In this document: in pieces, positions 16,119-23,926 of the stretch
Layout: each line of letters opens with the position of its first letter
Position numbering within the stretch: position 1 is the stretch's first letter
NCBI GenBank assembly: GCA_016871415.1
Contig: VHDL01000003.1
Coordinates: 1 to 64,000 of the forward strand
DNA from: Verrucomicrobiota bacterium
Lineage (GTDB): Bacteria > Verrucomicrobiota > Verrucomicrobiia > Opitutales > UBA953
Direction of reading: 5' to 3'
DNA: 64,000 nucleotides
Notes under the pieces: model-generated
Databases searched by the model: none
What the model was told of the DNA's origin: nothing
What the model saw: only the letters and a program-made list of their open reading frames with translations
Position numbers and translations under genes: made by a program

Positions 16119-17417
16119 ATGAACACGCACCGCATCCTTCCCGCGCTCCTCGCGCTCGCCGCCCCGCTTTTCGCGCAGCAGGCCGCCGCCCCCTCCGCCG
16201 TTACCGCGCCCACGCCCGCCCCGGTCTCGCCCCGCCCCTCGCCCGAACTCACCCCCGAACAGAAGGAGCTGATGAAGGAGGTTGAGCGTATGCGCGGCGA
16301 GAAGGCCCGCATCGACGCCCAGGTCGCGCTCGCCGAGGCCCGTCGGGCCGAGGAGCTCGCTCCCCTCACCGCCGAGACCGCCAAGCTCGCCGCCGAACGC
16401 GCGCTCCGTCTCGCCAAGGCCGCCGCCGAGGCCGCCGCGCTCGAGGACGAGAAGGCCAAGCTGGAGCGCCAGACCTCCCTCGAGGCCGCCCGTTCGTCCG
16501 CCCGCCTCGCCGAGCGCATGAACCGTATCCGCGAGCTCGAGGCCGAGGCCAAGCAGCTCCAGCTCGAGGCTGGCAACACCGTCGCCCGCCTCACGAACGA
16601 GCTGAGCCGTTTCCAGAAGGAGGAGGAGGCCCGCAAGGTCGCCTCCCGCGCCAAGCCCCGCTATCTCAAGGACCCGCTCGTCGACGGCGTGCTGTACATC
16701 AGCGACCGCCGCATCCCCTTCAACGGCGCCGTCACCGACCAGCTGGCCGACCACGTCATCCAGCGCATCAACTTCTACAACAACCAGTCGGCCGAATTCC
16801 CGATCTTCATCGTGGTCGACAACAGCCCCGGTGGCTCCGTCGCCGCTGGCTACCAGATCCAGAAGGCCATGGCCGCTTCCAAGGCGCCCGTCTACGTCGT
16901 CGTCAAGGGCTTCGCCGCCTCGATGACCGCGGTCATCGCCACCCTCGCCGAGCGCTCCTTCTGCTACCCGAACAGCATCCTGCTGCACCACCAGGTCTCC
17001 AACAACCTGCGCGGCAACATGACCGTGCTCAAGGAGCAGATCCGCTTCACCACGGAGTGGTTCGACCGTCTCGGCACGCCGGTCGCCAAGAAGATGGGCA
17101 TCAGCCTCGAAGAGTTCGTGAAGCAGATGTACGCCAACGACTCGACGGGCGACTGGCAGGCCTTCGGCGAGCAGGCCAAGGCGCTCAAGTGGGTCGACAC
17201 GACCGTGGAGCGCATCGAGGAGACCGCCGTGCTCGATATCCTCCCCGTGCCCGTCGCGCCGACCGCCCCGGTCATCCGCCCCCCGCAGACCGAGGTCAGC
17301 GGCGTGACCGCCAAGGTCGACGACAAGGGACGTCCCTATTACGAGCTTCCTCCGCTCTCGAATCCCTTCGACGCCTGGTGGATGTACGACCCCCAAGGTC
17401 TTTACCGGGCGCGCTGA
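16119..17417 (+). CDS. Exported ClpP-like serine peptidase with coiled-coil N-terminus (second of tandem pair)
   Basis: A diverged paralogue of the upstream gene, 432 residues, 19 bases downstream. It has a signal peptide (1-19, ending APLFAQ), a Pro/Ala-rich stretch, a coiled coil (about 45-175), and a ClpP-type domain (about 185-370). The domain carries NSPGGSVAAGYQI, Ser268 in GFAASMTA, His291 in LLHHQVS and Asp345 in STGDW. The segments SDRRIPFNG, SKAPVYVVVKG, EFVKQMYAN-like and the C-terminal DAWWMYDP are shared with its partner, while the coiled coils differ. The pair could form a hetero-oligomeric ring, as some ClpP1/ClpP2 systems do; that is inference. A hairpin-forming stretch follows the stop. 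Confidence 0.85.
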   Translation: MNTHRILPALLALAAPLFAQQAAAPSAVTAPTPAPVSPRPSPELTPEQKELMKEVERMRGEKARIDAQVALAEARRAEELAPLTAETAKLAAERALRLAKAAAEAAALEDEKAKLERQTSLEAARSSARLAERMNRIRELEAEAKQLQLEAGNTVARLTNELSRFQKEEEARKVASRAKPRYLKDPLVDGVLYISDRRIPFNGAVTDQLADHVIQRINFYNNQSAEFPIFIVVDNSPGGSVAAGYQIQKAMAASKAPVYVVVKGFAASMTAVIATLAERSFCYPNSILLHHQVSNNLRGNMTVLKEQIRFTTEWFDRLGTPVAKKMGISLEEFVKQMYANDSTGDWQAFGEQAKALKWVDTTVERIEETAVLDILPVPVAPTAPVIRPPQTEVSGVTAKVDDKGRPYYELPPLSNPFDAWWMYDPQGLYRAR

Positions 17418-17466
17418 GCTGGCCTTAGACGCCGTTCGGCCCTGCGCCGGCCTGAGGGACGTGCTG

Positions 17467-17503
17467 CCTGGGCGTCGTCCAGACACCATGCCTCTTGCCC
17501 AGG
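17467..17503 (+). terminator. Weak hairpin after the ClpP-like pair
   Basis: CCTGGGC (17467-17473) and GCCCAGG (17497-17503) form a 7-bp stem with a 23-base loop in the 119-base gap before the next gene. There is no T-run after it, so it is at best a weak or factor-dependent terminator, or a leader structure of the following gene. Confidence 0.25.
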
Positions 17504-17536
17504 GCGGGTAAGGGTGCTTGATTGGTTGGACCCCTC

Positions 17537-19096
17537 ATGCGTCCCTCGTCCCTCCTCGCCCTGCTGACTTCGGCCGCCCTGCTTTCCGCCGCTGAAGACG
17601 GCGCTCAGGTGTACAACACGCTCTGCGCCGCCTGCCACGGGCCCGACGGCAAGGGACTCAACGGCCTGCCTCCCCTCGTCGGCAGCGAATGGCCTAAGGG
17701 CCCGGCCGAGCGCTCCATCAAGATCGTGCTCAACGGCATGACCGGTCCGGTCGAGGTCGCGGGCATGACCTACAATATTGACATGCCTCCGCAGGGCGCG
17801 GTGCTCAGCGATGAGAAGATTGCCGCCGCGCTCACCTACGTGCGCGACAAGTTCGCCGGAGGCGCTGGCGCGGTGACTCCCGCCCAGGTGGCCGCGGTCC
17901 GCGCCCAGACCACCAAGCGCGCGACCCCGTGGACCGCCGCCGAGCTCCTCAATGCGCACCCCTTCCCGCCCGCAAAGACCGCGCTGAAGAACCTCGTGGG
18001 CATGATGTACCAGGGCGAGTGGAAGACCCTCCCCGACTTCTCCGCGCTCAAGCCCGCGCTGATGGAGGACTTCAACGCCGGCGTAATCGATCCGGCCCAG
18101 TCGGGCCTGAAGGACCATTTCGCGATGGTCTGGACAGCGCAGTTCGAGGCCAAGGAAGACGGCAAATATAACTTCGTCTTCGACTGCGACGACTTCGGCG
18201 CCCTCTACGTCGGCGGAGAGCGCATCGCCGAAATCAAGGGCATCGGCCCCGTCGGCGGCCGCCGCAAGGAGGTTCCCGTCATCCTTAAGAAGGGCCTGAC
18301 TCCAATCCGTCTCGAATACGTCGAGTTCGCCGGCCACGAGGTCGTCGTCCTCGGCTACAAGGGGCCGAAGGACAAGGAGATCAAGTGGCTCTCCAAGACC
18401 AAGGCCAACGCGCCCAAGCCGCGCGTGTCCATCCCGATCGAGGCCAAGGACGGTGTCGCCGCGATCTACCGCAACTTCATCGACAAGACCACGCCGCGCG
18501 CGATCGGCATCGGCTTCCCGAACGGACTCAACCTCGCCTACAGCGCGGATAACCTCGCCGCGGAGCTCATCTGGACTGGCAAGTTCATGGACGGCGGCCA
18601 CCACTGGACCGATCGTGGCGCCGGCAACGAGCCGCCCGCGGGCACCAACGTGATCAAGCTCTCCGATGGTCCCGGCGTCGCCCTCGCCTCGGGCGAGGGC
18701 TCCGTCGTCCGCTTCGACCGCAAAGGCGAAGGCAAGGAATGGACTTTCTCCGCGGTCAAGGTCGCCGCCGAATTCAAGGGCTATGACCTCGACGCCGCGG
18801 GCAACCCGACCTTCCGCGCGGCGGGGGAGGGCGTCTCACTCACCGACGCCTGGATTCCCGAAGCGATCGCCGGCAAGCCCGGCCTGAGGCGCACCCTCAA
18901 ATCCGAGGGCGACCGGCCCGTGACGGTTGTGCTCGCGCGCGACCTCACTTCAGAGGGCGCCGACGGCGCCACCGTCCTCGGCGGCTCGTTGAGCCTCCGC
19001 GCCCTCTCCGGCCCTCAGCCCAAGGCCGCCGACAAGCTGCTCACCGTCACCCTGAAGCCCGGCGAGACCGTCGTGCTCGGCTACTCCTTCCGCTGA
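17537..19096 (+). CDS. Exported cytochrome c / PA14-domain protein
   Basis: A 519-residue periplasmic protein. A signal peptide (MRPSSLLALLTSAALLSAA) is followed by a single-heme cytochrome c domain with CAACH at 30-34 and a downstream Met-containing YNIDMPPQGAVLSDEKIAAALTYVR. A PA14-like carbohydrate-binding domain follows (about 155-280; FEAKEDGKYNFVFDCDDFGALYVGGERI). The C-terminal domain (from about 300; IGFPNGLNLAYSADNLAAELIWTGKF) also occurs in the five-heme protein at 30596-32653. This architecture is common in PVC genomes in saccharide-oxidation loci. It is the first gene of a pair with the propeller protein 20 bases downstream. The ATG at 17537 is preferred over 17522 for the signal peptide. 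Confidence 0.87.
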   Translation: MRPSSLLALLTSAALLSAAEDGAQVYNTLCAACHGPDGKGLNGLPPLVGSEWPKGPAERSIKIVLNGMTGPVEVAGMTYNIDMPPQGAVLSDEKIAAALTYVRDKFAGGAGAVTPAQVAAVRAQTTKRATPWTAAELLNAHPFPPAKTALKNLVGMMYQGEWKTLPDFSALKPALMEDFNAGVIDPAQSGLKDHFAMVWTAQFEAKEDGKYNFVFDCDDFGALYVGGERIAEIKGIGPVGGRRKEVPVILKKGLTPIRLEYVEFAGHEVVVLGYKGPKDKEIKWLSKTKANAPKPRVSIPIEAKDGVAAIYRNFIDKTTPRAIGIGFPNGLNLAYSADNLAAELIWTGKFMDGGHHWTDRGAGNEPPAGTNVIKLSDGPGVALASGEGSVVRFDRKGEGKEWTFSAVKVAAEFKGYDLDAAGNPTFRAAGEGVSLTDAWIPEAIAGKPGLRRTLKSEGDRPVTVVLARDLTSEGADGATVLGGSLSLRALSGPQPKAADKLLTVTLKPGETVVLGYSFR

Positions 19097-19116
19097 ACCG
19101 CGCCGCACCACCTCTC

Positions 19117-20673
19117 ATGAAGCACCTCACCGTCATCGCCCTGCTCGCCTGCGTCGCGGGCCTGCAGGCCGCGCCCGCCAAGACGCCCAAGAAGGGCAAG
19201 CTCGTCCCCGCCGAGGCCGTCAAGGCCGCCGAGGCCAGGCAGTCGGAATTCTACGAACGCGTCGAGATCCCGACTCCGGCCGGCGAGGTCTGCGAAGTCG
19301 GATCGATCGCGTTGCTGCCTGGCAAGAAGGTCGCCATCGGCACCCGCCGCGGCGACGTCTGGGTCGTCGAGGGCGCCTACGACGCCGACCTGTCCAAGGT
19401 GAAGTGGACCAAGTTCGCCTCCAACATCCACGAGCCCCTCGGGATGTTCTGGAAGGAGGGCTCGCTGTTCGCCATGCAGCGTCCGGAGTTCACCCGCATG
19501 ACCGACCGAGACGGCGACGGCCGGGCCGATCGTTTCGAGACCATCTGCTCCAAGTGGGGCGTGAGCGGCGATTACCACGAATACGCCTTCGGTTCCGATC
19601 CCGACAAGGACGGCAACGTCTGGGCCGTCTTCTGCCTGACCGGATCGTTCCATTCCCATGCCCCGTGGCGCGGCTGGGGCGCCAAGATCACCCCGGACGG
19701 CAAGTTCATCCCCGTCGCGTCCGGCATCCGTTCTCCCGGCGGCATCGGCGCCAACGGCGAGGGTGACGTGTTCTACACCGACAACCAGGGCGTGTGGAAC
19801 GGCTCCTCCTCCCTGAAGTGGCTCCGCCCCGGATCCTTCCAGGGTAACCCGACCGGCAACAAGTCATACGCCCTCGCCGACTTCCCCGCGCCGCCCGAGC
19901 CGCAGAGCGGATCGCGCATCCTCACCGAGCGCCTGAAGCATCCGGCATTCGTCCCGCCCGCCGCCTTCCTGCCGCACGGCAAGGTCGGCAATTCGCCCTC
20001 CGGAGTCGGCTGCGACCTGGCCCGGGGCAAGTTCGGTCCCTGGCAGGGCCAGATGCTCGTCGGGGAGCAGACCGCTTCGCAGGTCCAGCGCGTCGCCCTC
20101 GAGAAGGTCAACGGCCTCTACCAGGGCGCCGTGTTCCATTTCCTCGGCGGCTTCGAGGCCGGCCTTGTGCCCGTGCGCATGGATCAGGAGGACGGCACGC
20201 TCTTCATCGGCGGCACCAACCGAGGCTGGGGGTCGCGCGGCTCGAAGCCCTTCACCTTCGAGCGCGTGCGTTTCAAGGGCCGGACGCCCTTCGAGATGCG
20301 CGCCATCGCGGCTAAGCTTGACGGCTTCGAGATCGAGTTCACCCATCCCGTCGACGCCGCCGCCGCGGCCGACGTCGAGAACTACGCCTTGGACACCTTC
20401 ACTTACATCTACCAGTCCAGCTACGGCAGCCCCGAGGTGGACCAGACCGAGCCGACCGTGAAGTCGGCCGTCGTCTCGGCCGACGGCCTGCGCGTGCGTC
20501 TCGTCGTCGACGGACTCGTGCGCGGCCACGTCCATCACCTCGTCGTGACCGACGTGAAGTCCAAGTCCGGCGAGACCCTCTGGCATACCGAGGCCTGGTA
20601 CACCTTGAACGAGCTTCCGACCAGCGTCACGAGCTTGAAGTTGCCGCCCGTCCCGGTTGACCTGAGCTTGTAA
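19117..20673 (+). CDS. Exported beta-propeller dehydrogenase-like protein
   Basis: A 518-residue protein with a signal peptide (MKHLTVIALLACVAGLQAAP) and a propeller of the PQQ-glucose/sorbosone dehydrogenase-like type used in PVC bacteria: IGTRRGDVWVVEGAY, EPLGMFWKEGSLFAMQRPEFTRM, DRDGDGRADRFET and GDYHEYAFGSDPDKDGNVW. The last ~120 residues form a separate Ig-like beta domain beginning FEIEFTHPVDAAAAADVENY. It has no heme motif of its own and probably gives electrons to the cytochrome encoded just upstream. It is clearly homologous to the protein at 32650-34134. Substrate unknown, likely a sugar or sugar derivative. Confidence 0.85.
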   Translation: MKHLTVIALLACVAGLQAAPAKTPKKGKLVPAEAVKAAEARQSEFYERVEIPTPAGEVCEVGSIALLPGKKVAIGTRRGDVWVVEGAYDADLSKVKWTKFASNIHEPLGMFWKEGSLFAMQRPEFTRMTDRDGDGRADRFETICSKWGVSGDYHEYAFGSDPDKDGNVWAVFCLTGSFHSHAPWRGWGAKITPDGKFIPVASGIRSPGGIGANGEGDVFYTDNQGVWNGSSSLKWLRPGSFQGNPTGNKSYALADFPAPPEPQSGSRILTERLKHPAFVPPAAFLPHGKVGNSPSGVGCDLARGKFGPWQGQMLVGEQTASQVQRVALEKVNGLYQGAVFHFLGGFEAGLVPVRMDQEDGTLFIGGTNRGWGSRGSKPFTFERVRFKGRTPFEMRAIAAKLDGFEIEFTHPVDAAAAADVENYALDTFTYIYQSSYGSPEVDQTEPTVKSAVVSADGLRVRLVVDGLVRGHVHHLVVTDVKSKSGETLWHTEAWYTLNELPTSVTSLKLPPVPVDLSL

Positions 20674-20684
20674 GGTAGGGCTGA

Positions 20685-20736
20685 CCGCCTCGAGCAGCCG
20701 TGGTTGAGCGAGGGCGCTCAACCTTGCCCGAGGCGG
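20685..20736 (+). other. Large nested hairpin between propeller gene and symporter gene
   Basis: A perfect 9-bp stem GGTTGAGCG/CGCTCAACC (20702-20710 and 20715-20723) with a 4-base AGGG loop is nested inside a perfect 8-bp outer stem CCGCCTCG/CGAGGCGG (20685-20692 and 20729-20736). The 9- and 5-base single-stranded arms form an internal loop. No T-run follows, so it is not a classical intrinsic terminator. It may separate the symporter transcript from the upstream pair, stabilise the 3' end, or act in the leader of the symporter. Confidence 0.6.
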
Positions 20737-20831
20737 AGGGCCCGGGCGCTAATGCTCCCATCTGCTCAAATAGGGCGGGGGAGCGCGGTTGCCACGTCGC
20801 GCATGCTACGGGATAAAATCCTCACCCCGCC

Positions 20832-22715
20832 ATGCGCCTTCAGACCCTCGACTGGATCATCGTCGCGATCTCAATCCTCATCTGCTTCGTGCCGGCGCTG
20901 TTCTTCGCGCGTCGGTCGGGTCAGAGCACCTCGGAGTTCTTCGCTTCCGGACGTTCCGTGCCGTGGTGGCTGGCCGGCCTCTCCATGGTGGCGACGACCT
21001 TCTCGTCCGACACCCCCAACTGGGTGACCGAGCAGGTGCGCAAGTTCGGTGTGGCCGGCAACTGGCAGTGGTGGTCGCAAGCCCTGACTGGCGTGGCCAC
21101 GGTGTTCTTCTTCGCCCGTCTCTGGCGTCGCTCGGGGGTGATGACCGACCTTGAGTTCTACGAGCTGCGCTACTCCGGCCGCGAAGCCTCCCTCGTGCGC
21201 GGCTTCCGCGCTGTGTACCTCGGGCTCTTCTTCAATTGCTTCATCATGGGCATGGTGACCCTGGCCGCCTGCAAGATTGCGAACATCCTCTTCGGCCTGC
21301 CGGCCTGGCAGACCATCGTCATCTGCGGCGTGCTCAACGTCGTCTTCGCCGCGCACTCCGGACTCTGGGGCGTGCTGGTCATCGACATGCTGCAGTTCTT
21401 CATCAAGATGACCGCCGTCTTCGCGGCCGCGTGGTTCTCGCTCGTCGAGGTGGGCCGCCGTCTGGCTGGGGACGCCTCCGTCACCGCTGGGCTCAGGTCG
21501 CTCTACGGCGCACTGGCGGACAGGCAGGTCGTCACCAGCGCCCGGGGCGTGCCCGCCCTGTCGGCCTACGACGGCTCCGGTCAGCGCGTCCTGGAGCTGC
21601 TGCCCAACTTCGCCTTCGAGGAGCTCGCGCTGATGACCTTTATCCTGCCCATGGCCGTGAGCTGGTGGGCCAACTGGTATCCCGGCGCCGAGCCCGGCGG
21701 CGGGTCGTACATCGCCCAGCGCATGCTGGCCTCAAAGTCGGAGAAGGACTCCCTTGGCGGCACGCTGTTCTTCAACGTGGCGCATTACGTTATGCGGCCC
21801 TGGCCTTGGATCGTGACCGCGCTGTGCTCCATCGTGGTCTATCCCGACCTGGCTTCCATCAAGGCCGCGTTCCCCGAGGCGGATCCGGGTCTCATCGGCC
21901 ATGACTCGGCCTTCCCAGCCATGCTCAAGTTCATGCCGGTCGGCTTCGTCGGACTGATGGTCGGGGGGCTGATCGCCGCCAATTCATCCACCATCCTCAC
22001 GCACCTCAACTGGGGCTCCTCCTACCTCGTGCACGACTTCTACCGCCGCTTCCTCGTGAAGGGCGCCGAAGAGTCGCATTACGTCAACGTCGGCCGCGTC
22101 TCGACCGTGCTGCTTTATGTCGTGGCGGCCCTCCTGAGCCTGACGATGTCCTCCGCCCAGCAAGCTTTCCAGATCCTCCTCTCCATCGGCGCCGGTACGG
22201 GCCTCATCTACGTCGCGCGCTGGTACTGGTGGCGCGTCTCGGCCTGGTGCGAGATCGTCGCGATGGTCATGTCGCTGGTTACCTCGGTGGCCGTGCCGCT
22301 CGTGCTTCCGGATGTCGGATTCGCCAAGACGACGCTGATCCAGGTGGGCATCACCACCGTGTCCTGGCTCGTCATCGCCTTCGTCGGTCCGCAGACCAAT
22401 CCGGCCACGCTCGCCGACTTCTGCCGTAGGGTGCGTCCGTCCGGTCCGGGCTGGGACGCAGTGCGTCAAGCCGCCGGCATCCGTGAGGAAACCACGGCAG
22501 GGTCCGCCGGCATGGCACTGCTCGGCTGGATCATGGGTTGCATCGCGATCTGGTCGGCCCTCTTTGCCCTGGGTCACTTCCTGTATGCCGTAGGCGAGCC
22601 CGGTCATGTGAACCGTAACGCCGCCTGGACGTTCGGGGCGGTCGCGCTCGTCTCAGCCTCCCTGACCCTCAGGGCCGCGCGCGTCCTGTGGAAGGATGGA
22701 CAGTCCGACGCCTGA
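20832..22715 (+). CDS. Sodium:solute symporter (SSF family)
   Basis: A 627-residue multi-spanning inner-membrane transporter of the SSF family, which couples inward sodium movement to uptake of sugars, amino acids or other solutes. Typical elements are the N-terminal DWIIVAISILICFVPALFFARRS, the FFASGRSVPWWLAGLSMVATTFSSDTP region (TM1-2), and further repeated hydrophobic helices to VALVSASLTLRAARVL. Given the neighbours (cytochrome/propeller pair upstream, aldose epimerase convergent), a sugar is the likely substrate, but this is inference from context. A TAAAAT box lies 12 bases before the ATG. Confidence 0.93.
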   Translation: MRLQTLDWIIVAISILICFVPALFFARRSGQSTSEFFASGRSVPWWLAGLSMVATTFSSDTPNWVTEQVRKFGVAGNWQWWSQALTGVATVFFFARLWRRSGVMTDLEFYELRYSGREASLVRGFRAVYLGLFFNCFIMGMVTLAACKIANILFGLPAWQTIVICGVLNVVFAAHSGLWGVLVIDMLQFFIKMTAVFAAAWFSLVEVGRRLAGDASVTAGLRSLYGALADRQVVTSARGVPALSAYDGSGQRVLELLPNFAFEELALMTFILPMAVSWWANWYPGAEPGGGSYIAQRMLASKSEKDSLGGTLFFNVAHYVMRPWPWIVTALCSIVVYPDLASIKAAFPEADPGLIGHDSAFPAMLKFMPVGFVGLMVGGLIAANSSTILTHLNWGSSYLVHDFYRRFLVKGAEESHYVNVGRVSTVLLYVVAALLSLTMSSAQQAFQILLSIGAGTGLIYVARWYWWRVSAWCEIVAMVMSLVTSVAVPLVLPDVGFAKTTLIQVGITTVSWLVIAFVGPQTNPATLADFCRRVRPSGPGWDAVRQAAGIREETTAGSAGMALLGWIMGCIAIWSALFALGHFLYAVGEPGHVNRNAAWTFGAVALVSASLTLRAARVLWKDGQSDA

Positions 22716-22723
22716 GCCCTCGC

Positions 22724-23878
22724 TCAGGAGCGTTCGTTAATCACCCCGAAGCGCAGGACCATCGTCTGCGCGTACTTCTCGCCCGGGCGCAGCACGCCGG
22801 AAGGGAAGCCCATGCGCTGGAACTCCGGGCGGTTCGGTGAGTCGGGGAAGAGTCCGGGCTCGAGGCAGAAGCCCTGGCGGAAGCCGTAGGGCGCCGACCA
22901 GCGGCCCTGCACCGTGCCGTCGAGGAAATTGCCGGTGTAGAGCTGGACGCCCGGGGCGTCGGTGAGCAGTTGCATCGTGCGGCCCGACGAGGAATCGCGG
23001 ACCTCGGCCGCGAGACGTATCGCGCCGGGCTGGCCGAGCACGTAGCAGTGGTCGTAGCCGCGTCCGAGGCGCAACTGCTCATGCGGCTCTGAGATGCGGG
23101 CGCCGATGGCGGTCTCCCTCCGGAAGTCGAAGGGCGTCCCTTCCACGGCGGCCAGCTCTCCCGTGGGGATGAGGTTGGCGTCGACCGGCACGAAGCGCTC
23201 GGCCGCCAGACGCAGGCGGTGGCCGGTGATCGCGCCGCTGCCGGCCAGGTTGAGAAACACGTGGTTCGTCAGGTTGCACGCCGTGGGCGCGTCGCATTCG
23301 GCCTCGAAGCGGATTGTCAGCTCATTGCACGCGTCGCTGAGCGCGTAGGTGACGGTCGCCCTGAGCTCTCCCGGGTAGCCGCCTTCGCCAGCCGGGCTCG
23401 TCACCTTCAGCGTGACCTCGCCCGCGTCGACCCGACGGACCGCGGCCGAGCTCCAGAGTTTGGCGTCGAGCCCGTGGGCGCCGCCGTGCAGGTGGTTCGG
23501 CCCGTCGTTACGATCCAGCGCGTGCGTCATGCCGTCGACGGTCAGCCGGCCTTGCGCCAGCCGGTTGGCGTAGCGCCCGACCGTGCTGCCAAGGAACGCA
23601 CGGTGCCGTTGCAGCGCCTCGGCCGTGTCCAGCCCGAGCGTGACCTCGCCGACCTCCCCGCGCACGTCCTGAACCCGGATTGACGTGAGCGTCGCGCCGT
23701 AGGCGCTGACCGAGACCGACATCCCGTGCGCGTTAGTCAGCGTGTGCAGCCGGGCCTCCCGTCCGTCGGAGAGGGCGTGCGTGACCGCGACATGGCTACC
23801 GGGCCGGCGGCGGCGCAGGAGTGCGCACGCGAGTCCGGCGGCAGCGCAGGCGAGCAGGGCCAGGGCGGGGAGTTCCAT
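22724..23878 (-). CDS. galM: Aldose 1-epimerase with N-terminal membrane anchor
   Basis: Mutarotase that interconverts alpha and beta anomers of galactose, glucose or related sugars. The 384-residue product carries the galactose mutarotase fold: YGATLTSIRVQD, TVGRYANRLAQGRL, the substrate-binding PNHLHGGAHGLDAKLW, and LTNHVFLNLAG. Near the end, GVQLYTGNFLDGT and FCLEPGLFPDSPN supply the catalytic Glu region. The first 20 residues are hydrophobic (LPALALLACAAAGLACALL) and followed by basic residues, which suggests a membrane anchor or export signal, unusual for the cytoplasmic enzyme. Convergent with the symporter gene with 8 bases between. Confidence 0.92.
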   Translation of the reverse strand: MELPALALLACAAAGLACALLRRRRPGSHVAVTHALSDGREARLHTLTNAHGMSVSVSAYGATLTSIRVQDVRGEVGEVTLGLDTAEALQRHRAFLGSTVGRYANRLAQGRLTVDGMTHALDRNDGPNHLHGGAHGLDAKLWSSAAVRRVDAGEVTLKVTSPAGEGGYPGELRATVTYALSDACNELTIRFEAECDAPTACNLTNHVFLNLAGSGAITGHRLRLAAERFVPVDANLIPTGELAAVEGTPFDFRRETAIGARISEPHEQLRLGRGYDHCYVLGQPGAIRLAAEVRDSSSGRTMQLLTDAPGVQLYTGNFLDGTVQGRWSAPYGFRQGFCLEPGLFPDSPNRPEFQRMGFPSGVLRPGEKYAQTMVLRFGVINERS

Positions 23879-23926
23879 GCCGCGGAATGTGCGGCCGGAA
23901 GCCCCCTCGCCAAGCCTAACCCCGGC

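Noticed and set aside
14909-17417. Assembly duplication as explanation for the tandem ClpP-like genes
   Set aside because: The two genes differ throughout, including entirely different coiled coils and linkers; only the catalytic and C-terminal motifs are alike.
14936-17489. Two long minus-strand frames (over 500 codons each) opposite the ClpP-like pair
   Set aside because: They mirror the codon structure of the plus-strand genes in GC-rich DNA, have low-complexity Gly/Leu/Asp-rich products, and no start context or domain; the plus-strand products have signal peptides and conserved motifs.
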